A program made the translations under genes and the position numbers. The notes under the pieces were generated by a model. It was not told where the DNA came from, did no database searches, and worked only from the letters and a program-made list of their open reading frames with translations. Below, in pieces: positions 1-5,508 of a stretch of 6,444 bases of DNA (positions are counted from its first letter, which is position 1; each line of letters opens with the position of its first letter). Source of the stretch: Halococcaceae archaeon (GTDB lineage Archaea; Halobacteriota; Halobacteria; Halobacteriales; Halalkalicoccaceae); contig SKXI01000305.1 of NCBI GenBank assembly GCA_007128515.1, forward strand, positions 1-6,444, written 5' to 3'.

Positions 1-13
1 ACGGTTACTCCTA

Positions 14-27
14 CCGAAACGTATTTC
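14..27 (+). promoter_or_regulatory. Putative BRE/TATA promoter of tupABC
   Basis: A purine-rich BRE-like stretch (ccgaaac, 14-20) runs into an AT-rich TATA-like box (gtattt, 21-26). The box centre is about 27 bp before the ATG at 52, so transcription would begin at or just before the start codon, giving a leaderless mRNA. No Shine-Dalgarno sequence is present. The ten bases at 18-27 recur exactly before the gene at 5509, at almost the same distance from its start. Assigned by position and base composition only. Confidence 0.5.
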
Positions 28-51
28 ACCCTTCCCTCGTTCGTGGTATCT

Positions 52-1074
52 ATGACGATACAACGCCGGCGCTTCCTCGCGCTCGGGGGCGGAGCGGCGA
101 CTGCTGGACTCGCCGGTTGTACGGGGATGCTCTCCGACGGCGAGGGAGATACCGGAGATGGGGAGAACGGCGACGATGGCGACGCCGGAGAGGACGGCGA
201 CGGGGGGGACGAGGGATCCCGAGCGAGCGTCGAGGGCGAGGAACTGGTCCTCACCACGACGACGAGCACCTACGACACTGGCCTGCTCGACGAGGTCAAC
301 CTCGCGTTCGAGGAGCGTTTCGGCACGCCCGTTCAGGCGATCGCCCAGGGCACCGGCGCGGCGCTCGAGACGGCGAGAAACGGCGACGCGGACGTGATCG
401 TGGTCCACGCCCGCGGGCAGGAAGACGAGTTCCTCGAGGGGGGCTACGGGGTGAACCGACGGGACCTGATGTTCAACGACTTCGTGATCGTCGGCTCCGC
501 GGAGGACCCCGCGGGAATCGAGGGCGAGGAGGACGCCGTCGAGGCGTTCACGACCATCGCCGAGTCCGAGGAGCTCTTCGCCTCGCGCGGGGACAACTCC
601 GGGACGCACTCGGCGGAACTCGCGATCTGGGAGGAGTCCGACGCCGAGCCGGGCGGGGAGTGGTACCTCGAGACCGGGCAGGGGATGGGCGATACGCTCA
701 ACCAGGCGAGCCAGCAAGGGGCGTACACCCTCTCCGACCGGGGGACGTTCATCTCCCAGCAGGGCGAGATCGACCTCGAGATCCTCGTTCAGGGCCCGGT
801 CGAGGGCGGCCCGGAGATCCTCGCGAACCCGTACGGGATCATCGCGGCCAACCCCGCACGGTTCGAGGATCGGAACTACGACCTCGCGATGGCGTACATC
901 GGCTTCCTCACCGGTCCGGAGGGCCAGGACGTCGTCGAGAACTACACGCTCGACGGCGAACAGCTGTTCTTCCCGGAGGCGATCTCGGAGGACCCGAACT
1001 TCGAGCAGTACGTCCCCGAGGGGTGGAGCGCGAACGACGACGCCGGCGACACGGACGATGACACCGACGACTGA
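52..1074 (+). CDS. tupA: Tungstate ABC transporter substrate-binding lipoprotein TupA
   Basis: Binds tungstate outside the membrane and delivers it to the TupB permease. The 340-residue product begins with a Tat-type lipoprotein signal: RRR at 5-7, a short hydrophobic stretch, and a lipobox ending LAGC with the lipid-modified Cys at 23. An Asp/Gly/Glu-rich linker (about 28-57) joins the anchor to the domain, as is common in haloarchaeal lipoproteins. The domain (about 63-325) opens with [12 protein letters not shown]; the TTTS motif at 69-72 is the oxyanion-binding signature of the TupA family. RGDNSGTH at 179-186 is the second typical family block. A second Asp-rich run closes the C terminus. 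I chose ATG 52 over GTG 43 because it puts the twin arginines near the N terminus and fits a leaderless promoter. Permease and ATPase genes follow directly. Specificity for tungstate over molybdate is inferred from the motif; WtpA- and ModA-type proteins look different. Confidence 0.9.
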   Translation: MTIQRRRFLALGGGAATAGLAGCTGMLSDGEGDTGDGENGDDGDAGEDGDGGDEGSRASVEGEELVLTTTTSTYDTGLLDEVNLAFEERFGTPVQAIAQGTGAALETARNGDADVIVVHARGQEDEFLEGGYGVNRRDLMFNDFVIVGSAEDPAGIEGEEDAVEAFTTIAESEELFASRGDNSGTHSAELAIWEESDAEPGGEWYLETGQGMGDTLNQASQQGAYTLSDRGTFISQQGEIDLEILVQGPVEGGPEILANPYGIIAANPARFEDRNYDLAMAYIGFLTGPEGQDVVENYTLDGEQLFFPEAISEDPNFEQYVPEGWSANDDAGDTDDDTDD

Positions 1075-1077
1075 GCG

Positions 1078-1812
1078 ATGACGATACCGATGACCGCGGT
1101 GGCCCTGCTGACCGCCGAGACGCTCCCGGCGTTCGTCGACCTGCCGTTCGAGCGTCACTACATCACGAGCATCGTCCGCGTCTCGCTCACCGTGAGCCTG
1201 ATCGCGGTAGCGATCTCGACGCTGTTCAGCCTCCCCGTCGCGATGGCCGTCGGCTTCTCGGAGTTCCCCGGAAAGAGCCTCGTGACCGCGGTCATCAACA
1301 CGGGGATGGGCTTTCCGAGCGTCGTCGTGGGCCTGGTCGTGCTCTTTGCGCTCTCGAGCAGCGGCCCGTTCGGCTCGCTGGGACTGGTCTTCACCCCGGA
1401 GGCGATGATCATCTCGCAGTTCGTGCTCGCGACGCCGGTGATCACGGGCGTGAGCCTCGCGGCCGTCACGAGCGTCGAGGCGAACGTCCGCGACGCGGCG
1501 TTCGCGATGGGCGGCACCCGACTCGACGTCGCGCTCGTCGTGGTCAAGGAGGCGCGCTTCGGCATCGCGACGGCCGTCCTCGCCGGCTTCGGGCGGGCGA
1601 TCAGCGAGGTCGGCTCCGTCCTCATCGTCGGCGGGAACATCGCCTACGCCGACGGTACCTCCTACACCAGAAACCTCACGACGGCGATCCAGCTCGAGGC
1701 CCGCCAGGGCCGCTTCGAGACCGCGATGTTCCTCGGGGCGATCCTCGTCGCGCTCGTCCTGCTCGTGAACGCGGCTGTCGGGCGCCTCGGCGGGAGTGGG
1801 AGGACGCGATGA
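1078..1812 (+). CDS. tupB: Tungstate ABC transporter permease TupB
   Basis: Membrane channel subunit of the tungstate importer. The 244-residue product has about five hydrophobic segments (roughly 32-58, 68-92, 108-131, 160-185 and 214-237). The cytoplasmic coupling (EAA-type) loop lies at about 138-162: DAAFAMGG, then a turn leading into KEARFG, which contacts the ATPase. The GxISEVG stretch near 172-179 is typical of TupB/ModB-like permeases. It starts 3 bp after the tupA stop and overlaps tupC by 4 bp, so the three are surely co-transcribed. No Shine-Dalgarno sequence precedes the start; ATG at 1090 (residue 5) is an equally possible start and changes only four residues. Length is close to that of bacterial TupB proteins. 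Codon third positions are almost all G or C, as in the rest of the operon. Confidence 0.9.
   Translation: MTIPMTAVALLTAETLPAFVDLPFERHYITSIVRVSLTVSLIAVAISTLFSLPVAMAVGFSEFPGKSLVTAVINTGMGFPSVVVGLVVLFALSSSGPFGSLGLVFTPEAMIISQFVLATPVITGVSLAAVTSVEANVRDAAFAMGGTRLDVALVVVKEARFGIATAVLAGFGRAISEVGSVLIVGGNIAYADGTSYTRNLTTAIQLEARQGRFETAMFLGAILVALVLLVNAAVGRLGGSGRTR
1799..1803 (+). promoter_or_regulatory. Shine-Dalgarno site of tupC
   Basis: GGAGG ends 5 bp before the tupC ATG and lies inside the last codons of tupB. It matches the 3' end of archaeal 16S rRNA. It supports ATG 1809 as the start and fits internal re-initiation in the polycistronic mRNA. The other starts in this window lack such a site. Confidence 0.6.
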
Positions 1813-2582
1813 CGACCACCCTCGAGGTGAGCGACGTCTCGCACGCCTACGACGAGCGGGTGTTCGAGGGGCTCTCGCTCTCGGTCGAGCGTGGCGAGAC
1901 CCTGGCGATCATCGGTCCGTCCGGGGTCGGCAAGTCCACCCTCCTCCGACTGCTCGCGCTGTTCGAGCGACCCGATAGCGGGGCGATCCGGTTCGAGGGA
2001 ACCGACGTCTGGGCGGCCGGCGAACGGGAGCGACTCGCGATGCGTCGGAACGTCGGGATGGTGTTCCAGGAGGCGAGCCTCTTCGACGGTTCGGTCCTCT
2101 CCAACGCCGAGTACGGCCTCCGGGTTCGCCAGTCGTGGCCCGACAGGATGAGACGGAGCCTGGCGGAGCTCGTCGGCCGGCGCAACGGGACGAGCGAGGC
2201 GGCGGGCGAGGCGCTGGCGGTCGTCGGACTCGACGATAGAGAGGCGCAGAACGCCCGGTCGCTCTCGGGCGGGGAGGCCCAGCGCGTCGCCTTCGCCCGC
2301 GCGCTCGCCTACGACCCCGACGTGCTGTTGCTCGACGAACCCTCCTCCGATCTCGACCCCCGGAACACGGCGCTGCTGGAGGCGGCGATCGACGAGGCGT
2401 GCAGGAGGGAGATCGGGGTCGTCCTCGCGACGCACGACATGCACCAGGCCGAACGGATCGCCGACCGGGTGGCGGTGGTGCTCGGGACCGGGATCGCCGA
2501 GATCGGGCCGACCGAGCGGGTCTTCGAGGACCCACGCGACGACCGGACGCGGAAGTTCGTCGAGGGGGAGTTGATCTACTGA
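1809..2582 (+). CDS. tupC: Tungstate ABC transporter ATP-binding protein TupC
   Basis: Cytoplasmic ATPase that powers tungstate import through TupB. All ABC motifs are visible in the 257-residue product: Walker [10 protein letters not shown] at 36-44, Q-loop Gln87 in VFQ, signature LSGGEAQRV at 152-160, Walker [10 protein letters not shown] at 172-180, D-loop SDLD at 180-183, and switch His209 in ATHD. The protein should therefore be catalytically competent. The stretch between Q-loop and signature (about 106-132, with [10 protein letters not shown] and a Gly/Asn/Ser-rich turn) looks roughly 15 residues longer than in minimal ABC domains. Its ATG shares 4 bp with the tupB stop and is preceded by a good GGAGG site. 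The gene is last in the operon; a strong inverted repeat begins 2 bp after its stop codon. The substrate is assigned from TupA, since ABC ATPases alone do not show it. Confidence 0.9.
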   Translation: MTTTLEVSDVSHAYDERVFEGLSLSVERGETLAIIGPSGVGKSTLLRLLALFERPDSGAIRFEGTDVWAAGERERLAMRRNVGMVFQEASLFDGSVLSNAEYGLRVRQSWPDRMRRSLAELVGRRNGTSEAAGEALAVVGLDDREAQNARSLSGGEAQRVAFARALAYDPDVLLLDEPSSDLDPRNTALLEAAIDEACRREIGVVLATHDMHQAERIADRVAVVLGTGIAEIGPTERVFEDPRDDRTRKFVEGELIY

Positions 2583-2583
2583 G

Positions 2584-2661
2584 ACGGACTGCTGTACCTG
2601 TCTACCGCTCGGACCGAGAGACGGCTACCGGTCCCACCGGCACGGACGTACAGCAGTCCGT
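2584..2661. repeat. Perfect 14-bp inverted repeat after tupC
   Basis: The arm acggactgctgtac (2584-2597) is matched by its exact reverse complement at 2648-2661. The arms are separated by 50 bp, and one more pair forms outside a single mismatch (2582 with 2663). The spacer holds a smaller palindrome, ctcgg-a-ccgag. The element starts right after the tupC stop. It could be a 3'-end RNA structure (stabiliser or processing signal) or a relic of a small inverted-repeat element. No flanking target-site duplication and no T-run are visible, so neither a transposon nor a classical terminator is proven. Confidence 0.7.
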
Positions 2662-2673
2662 ATGATGGGAGGG

Positions 2674-2700
2674 CGGAGCCGGGAGATACGATCGGCTCCG
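2674..2700. repeat. Hairpin with 8-bp stem
   Basis: cggagccg (2674-2681) pairs exactly with cggctccg (2693-2700) around an 11-nt loop. It lies 12 bp beyond the 14-bp inverted repeat, in the gap between convergent genes. It could add to transcript-end structure for either strand. There is no T-run after it. Confidence 0.5.
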
Positions 2701-2773
2701 ACGATCCGTACGAGCTCGTCGTCTGTAGCGTGTCTCTCCGATCGCTCGATGGGTCCCTCCCGTAGTTCCAGGA

Positions 2774-2800
2774 GTTCTTCCGAGACACTCGGAACGGAAC
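2774..2800. repeat. Hairpin with interrupted 11-bp stem
   Basis: ttccgag (2778-2784) pairs with ctcggaa (2788-2794) around a 3-nt loop (aca). Beyond a 2-nt bulge, gttc (2774-2777) pairs with gaac (2797-2800). This gives an 11-bp stem in all. Being self-complementary, it would form in transcripts from either strand. Role unknown. Confidence 0.5.
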
Positions 2801-2815
2801 AGTGTACCGGGGCCG

Positions 2816-2856
2816 TCACGTAACGGTGTCTGTTACACGGTGACCAGCGTAGCTGG
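2816..2856. repeat. Two adjoining small hairpins
   Basis: The first stem pairs gtaac (2820-2824) with gttac (2832-2836), extended by tcac (2816-2819) with gtga (2840-2843) past a 3-nt bulge. The second follows at once: ccagc (2844-2848) with gctgg (2852-2856) and a gta loop. They lie just before the end of the convergent oxidoreductase gene and may mark the transcript end of either side. Each is short enough that chance cannot be excluded. Confidence 0.35.
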
Positions 2857-2879
2857 GGACACGGTACGCAGTGGACCGA

Positions 2880-4010
2880 TCAGGGACGAACGCGACGGTG
2901 TGGACGAACCCGTCCGCACCTCCGATCCGTGTCGATCGATCGCCTCCGGCGATAGCGAGGGCCGAGATGGGGGACCCCGATCCGTCTTCGATACCACCCG
3001 GGTGGACGCCGCCGGACGGTTCGAGTGCCGGTGACCGGGAGCGGCCGACCCGACCGGTCCGCACTCCTGTAGATCGAGTGGATCACTCGCTGGACGGTCA
3101 GCGCTTCGTCGATACCGTTTCGATCGGGGCGGACGCCGGTTTCCACTCCGCGTACGAACGAGCGTAACTCCCTCTCGTACGGATCTCCCGGATCGACACC
3201 GATGCGCGTTCGAACGCCCTCCTCGATCACCTCGAGACGATCGGCTCCGGGGACGAGGACCGCCCCTCTCTCGTCTCCGTCGACGACTAACTCCTTGTCA
3301 CTCGGACCGTTCGTCTGCCACGCCACGTCCACTGCGACCGTCGATCCATCAGCGCAGCTGATGAAGCCTCTCGCGGCCGCTTCGACCTCGAACCGGCTTC
3401 CCGACGGGCTGTGGGTTCTCCCACTGACCGTCTCGATCGGTGGGAACCCGAGGAGGTGGAGCGCGAGGTCGATCGTGTGGGCCCCGATATCGATCAGTGC
3501 GCCGCCGCCCGCGACGTCTCGTCGGGTGACCCACTCCCTCCGGACGGGGACCCCTCGTCGTCGGCGGTTGCTCGCTCGGACGTGAGTGATCTCGCCGAAT
3601 CGGCCTTCGTCGTGTAGCTGTTTGAACCGCTCGACGACACTCCGGTACCGGTTGTGATACCCGACCGTACAGAAGCCGTCCGACTCGGCAGCCGCACGAG
3701 CGATCCGGCTCGCGGCCTCCAGGCTGTCGGCCAACGGCTTCTCGACGAGGACGTCGAGATCGTCGTCGAGCGCGTCGGTCGCGTAGCGCTCGTGCGTGTC
3801 GTTCGGGGTCGCGACGACCACGGCGTCGGCCGCCTCCAACAGCGCGTGGTGGTCGTCGACCGTCGGCGCCCCGAACCGATCGACGAACCGCTTCCGTGCG
3901 ATCTCGTCGATGTCCATTCCCACCACCGCGTGGCCGATGTCGTCGAGACGGTCGGCGTGGTGACGCCCTGCAGCGCCGAGACCGATGATCCCGACCGTGA
4001 GGTCACCCAT
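2880..4010 (-). CDS. Gfo/Idh/MocA-family NAD(P)-dependent oxidoreductase
   Basis: Probable soluble dehydrogenase acting on a sugar, inositol or related hydroxy compound; the substrate cannot be told. The 376-residue product begins with a Rossmann fold: VGIIGLGAAG holds the GxGxxG nucleotide-binding glycines at 10, 12 and 15, and D33 and D35 at the end of the second strand may favour NAD. The family's EKP motif is at 90-92, where Lys91 is the usual catalytic lysine. GGGALIDIGAHTIDLALHLLG at 168-188 supplies the other expected catalytic residues, Asp174 and His178. I chose ATG 4010 because the fold begins there; 20 more codons upstream read as a non-acidic, non-homologous extension. The family normally stops soon after the helix ending near 320 (SGRP). 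Here an Arg-rich tail runs from about 325 to 376, with almost no acidic residues and weaker codon bias, so it is probably a late addition. The gene stands alone and is convergent with tupC; no promoter is obvious. Confidence 0.88.
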   Translation of the reverse strand: MGDLTVGIIGLGAAGRHHADRLDDIGHAVVGMDIDEIARKRFVDRFGAPTVDDHHALLEAADAVVVATPNDTHERYATDALDDDLDVLVEKPLADSLEAASRIARAAAESDGFCTVGYHNRYRSVVERFKQLHDEGRFGEITHVRASNRRRRGVPVRREWVTRRDVAGGGALIDIGAHTIDLALHLLGFPPIETVSGRTHSPSGSRFEVEAAARGFISCADGSTVAVDVAWQTNGPSDKELVVDGDERGAVLVPGADRLEVIEEGVRTRIGVDPGDPYERELRSFVRGVETGVRPDRNGIDEALTVQRVIHSIYRSADRSGRPLPVTGTRTVRRRPPGWYRRRIGVPHLGPRYRRRRSIDTDRRCGRVRPHRRVRP

Positions 4011-4028
4011 GGTGTGGACACGTCCCCC

Positions 4029-4125
4029 GTGTTCGGTCCCGGCTCGCGTCGTTTCTCGGCAACGGTCCATACGACGCTCCCACTCCGGGGCCGGATGTGG
4101 CCGGTGTTCGACGGGGTCCCGGCTC
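4029..4125. repeat. Duplicated motif upstream of oxidoreductase gene
   Basis: ggtcccggctc occurs at 4035-4045 and again at 4115-4125, exactly 80 bp apart. Each copy is preceded by gtgttcg (4029-4035 and 4104-4110), overlapping by one base in the first copy and 4 bp away in the second. Read toward the oxidoreductase, both lie within about 115 bp of its start codon. They may be paired binding sites or a small local duplication. Confidence 0.4.
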
Positions 4126-4290
4126 CGATCGGCTACTGACCATCGATTACCGGTCCGTGCCGAGTTCCCATCAACGGGGAGGCGAAAACGACGGCGTATC
4201 TCGCGGGACCTTCACCATCGTCGGGTGATCGACCTCACGACCACGGCATCCGTTACGCGAGCGGCCGTGGCGATACGGGTCCGTCTTCGA

Positions 4291-4327
4291 GGGTCCGGGG
4301 AGATATCGAACCGGACTCCCCGATCCC
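4291..4327. repeat. Hairpin upstream of the 4381 promoter
   Basis: cggggag (4296-4302) pairs exactly with ctccccg (4316-4322) around a 13-nt loop. ggg (4291-4293) with ccc (4325-4327) adds three pairs beyond a 2-by-2 mismatch. It lies about 20 bp before the TATA-like box of the next gene, a usual place for a regulator to bind. It could equally be a chance palindrome in GC-rich DNA. Confidence 0.4.
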
Positions 4328-4347
4328 GCGCCGTCCTTCGTCGTGGG

Positions 4348-4355
4348 CTTTTGTT
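4348..4355 (+). promoter_or_regulatory. Putative TATA box of the membrane-protein pair
   Basis: cttttgtt is the only AT-rich box at the right place, centred about 29 bp before the ATG at 4381. It would give a leaderless or very short-leader transcript covering the genes at 4381 and 4830. The BRE is not clear, so this is weak. Confidence 0.35.
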
Positions 4356-4380
4356 CGACGATCCGAAACCGGCGTACGAT

Positions 4381-4827
4381 ATGACCGACCCCTCGGGGAC
4401 GTCGTCGCTCGTCCGTCGTTCGATGGCGTTCGGGGTCCTGGTCACCGGACTCGTCGGGCTCTTGGTCCTCGGGGGTACGGACTGGTCGGGGCTCTACGCC
4501 GTCGAGTCCGTACCGAACGAGCCCGGCGGCGAACGCGGTGAAACGAGTGAGGGCTCGACGACGACAGCGCTCGAACAGCTCGGAGTTGCGGGCGTATCCG
4601 ACGTTCTGAGAGGCGATCCGGGAAACCGGGAGCCGTGGGAGGTCCAGTACATGTACGGGGTGTCCCTCGGTGCGGCGGTCTGGGTCGCCCTCAGGCTGCT
4701 GGCTCACTGGCGGATCGATTTCCGTACGCTCGCGCTCGAACCCCGCGAGCGACCGTTACCCCTCTTCGAACGAACCCGGGAGAGTCGTATCGACCCCGGT
4801 ACCGAACCGTCCGACGACGGCCCGTAA
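4381..4827 (+). CDS. Unknown two-helix membrane protein
   Basis: I do not recognise this 148-residue protein. It has two hydrophobic segments: about 15-32 (MAFGVLVTGLVGLLVLGG), preceded by Arg12-Arg13, and about 89-109 (QYMYGVSLGAAVWVALRLLAHW), followed by basic residues. The positive-inside rule puts both ends in the cytoplasm. The loop between (about 33-88) would then be outside; it is rich in Gly, Glu and Ser/Thr, with an acidic EPGGERGETSEGS run. The cytoplasmic tail (110-148) alternates acidic and basic residues. ATG 4381 is chosen because the acidic, hydrophobic protein starts there and a TATA-like box lies at the right distance; the frame upstream is Arg-rich and non-coding in character. 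The next gene starts 2 bp after its stop and encodes another membrane protein, so the two are probably made together and may act together. No Cys or His cluster suggests catalysis. Confidence 0.8.
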   Translation: MTDPSGTSSLVRRSMAFGVLVTGLVGLLVLGGTDWSGLYAVESVPNEPGGERGETSEGSTTTALEQLGVAGVSDVLRGDPGNREPWEVQYMYGVSLGAAVWVALRLLAHWRIDFRTLALEPRERPLPLFERTRESRIDPGTEPSDDGP

Positions 4828-4829
4828 CG

Positions 4830-5351
4830 GTGGCGGATCTCCTCACCCACGTCCTCGTGGCGTACGTGCTTGCGACGGTGCTCTCCTGGCGATACGACTG
4901 GATCACGCCCCCGCTCGTCACGGTCGCGATGGTCGGCGCGGCGGTTCCCGACCTCACGAGGGTTGAACTCCTCGTGCCGGCCGGGACGATCGAGGCGGTC
5001 CTCGGAGTCCCGTTCTCCTGGTCACCGATCCATCGGGTGGGCGGAACCGCCCTGGTCGTCCTCCTCGCCGGTCCACTTGTTTCGGCCGAACACCGCCGCC
5101 GGGTGCTGGTCCTGCTCGAGCTCGGAGCGATCTCACACTACGCACTCGACGCCATGATCTACACCGGCTCCGGGCTGACGTGGCCGATGCTCTGGCCACT
5201 GACCGACTACCGGTTCGAGGTTTCGGGGTTCTACCGGAGCAGTGACCGGTGGCCCGCACTCGTGTCGGGGCTGGTCGCACTGGTGGTCTGGATGGCGTCT
5301 CGACGGCGGTCCACCTCGGAGCGCGATCCCCCCGTACCCGAGCGCCGGTGA
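4830..5351 (+). CDS. DUF457/YdjM-type membrane-bound metal-dependent hydrolase
   Basis: Predicted integral-membrane metal-dependent hydrolase of the DUF457/YdjM superfamily; the natural substrate of these proteins is generally unknown. The 173-residue product shows the family's metal-ligand pattern in order: LTH with His7, PDL with Asp41, an IHR block with His68, and SHYALD with His103 and Asp107. The MLWPLTDYRFE block at 120-130 matches the family's usual Trp-Pro segment after the last ligands. Hydrophobic segments lie at about 5-20, 27-40, 71-86, 92-110 and 141-157. The C terminus (158-173) is short and charged. I chose GTG 4830 because it puts the conserved LTH at the N terminus, as usual in the family, and sits 2 bp after the preceding stop. 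Upstream in-frame starts would overlap that gene and add Arg-rich sequence. No Shine-Dalgarno sequence is seen; translation is probably coupled to the gene before. Catalytic residues look intact. Confidence 0.85.
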   Translation: MADLLTHVLVAYVLATVLSWRYDWITPPLVTVAMVGAAVPDLTRVELLVPAGTIEAVLGVPFSWSPIHRVGGTALVVLLAGPLVSAEHRRRVLVLLELGAISHYALDAMIYTGSGLTWPMLWPLTDYRFEVSGFYRSSDRWPALVSGLVALVVWMASRRRSTSERDPPVPERR

Positions 5352-5428
5352 GCCGTTCGGTCTCGGAGATCGTTTGTCCTCTCGGGTCCGTTACGGTTCG
5401 CGGGGAGACTGGCGACGGACGAAATCGG

Positions 5429-5435
5429 TATATAA
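5429..5435 (+). promoter_or_regulatory. Distal TATA box before the DUF7344 gene
   Basis: tatataa is the most canonical TATA box in the window. A BRE-like cgaaat (5420-5425) lies just before it. Transcription would start near 5459, inside the palindrome at 5457-5468, leaving a leader of about 50 nt before the ATG at 5509. It may be a second promoter for that gene. Confidence 0.5.
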
Positions 5436-5468
5436 CCGTTGCCCGCGCGTGATAGACCGTTGCAACGG
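5435..5468. promoter_or_regulatory. Candidate operator: palindrome plus direct repeat
   Basis: accgttgc occurs at 5435-5442 and again at 5456-5463, 21 bp apart, about two helical turns. The second copy forms half of the perfect 12-bp palindrome ccgttgcaacgg (5457-5468). The cluster lies between two TATA-like elements, just upstream of the proximal BRE. This is the layout expected for a regulator controlling the gene at 5509, perhaps its own product. Binding is inferred. Confidence 0.4.
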
Positions 5469-5470
5469 CC

Positions 5471-5487
5471 GGGAACGTATTTCTATA
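5471..5487 (+). promoter_or_regulatory. Proximal promoter of the DUF7344 gene
   Basis: A BRE-like gggaac (5471-5476) runs into tatttctata (5478-5487), centred about 27 bp before the ATG at 5509. This predicts a leaderless transcript. The ten bases aacgtatttc (5474-5483) also occur in the tupA promoter at 18-27. Confidence 0.5.
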
Positions 5488-5508
5488 CGGCGTATCTGCT
5501 GGTCGATC

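Larger units (their letters stand above)
2583..2879. other. Gap between convergent genes, rich in hairpins
   Basis: This 297-bp stretch separates tupC from the end of the convergent oxidoreductase. It holds the inverted repeats listed separately and no well-supported gene. A 64-codon minus-strand frame (2625-2819, GTG start) encodes a locally acidic, helix-prone stretch (SEELLELREGPIERSE). By hand count only about 60% of its codons end in G or C, well below the neighbouring genes, and no promoter is visible. I do not call it a gene, though a small or decaying gene is possible. Confidence 0.5.
4011..4380. other. Divergent intergenic region, no gene seen
   Basis: This 370-bp stretch lies between the start of the minus-strand oxidoreductase and the start of the plus-strand membrane-protein unit, so it must hold both promoters. 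Open frames crossing it translate to Arg-rich, low-acid sequence unlike haloarchaeal protein and are taken as non-coding. It contains a duplicated motif near the oxidoreductase start and a hairpin near the 4381 start, both listed separately. Confidence 0.6.

Noticed and set aside
117..1061. Long plus-strand frame inside tupA (314 codons)
   Set aside because: Its product is almost entirely Arg and Gly, the usual shadow of a GC-rich haloarchaeal gene; the tupA frame has the signal peptide and family motifs.
1662..2444. Long antisense frame across tupB and tupC (260 codons)
   Set aside because: The opposite strand encodes all ABC ATPase motifs; the antisense product shows no recognisable domain.
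2584..2661. Calling the inverted repeat a MITE or insertion sequence
   Set aside because: No target-site duplication, no transposase and no second copy in the window; only a genome search could support it.
2840..3034. Plus-strand 64-codon frame with a fairly acidic product
   Set aside because: Its GTG start lies inside a hairpin, it has no promoter, and it overlaps the oxidoreductase 3' end. It becomes plausible only if the oxidoreductase tail is not translated.
4011..4070. 20-codon upstream extension of the oxidoreductase
   Set aside because: The Rossmann fold begins right after ATG 4010; the extension is basic and not part of the family.
3985..4380. Upstream extension of the 4381 membrane protein
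   Set aside because: The extra sequence is Arg-rich and overlaps the divergent gene start; a TATA-like box supports ATG 4381.
5242..5508. Upstream extension of the DUF7344 regulator
   Set aside because: It overlaps the hydrolase gene, reads as non-coding, and would put two TATA boxes and a palindrome inside the coding sequence.
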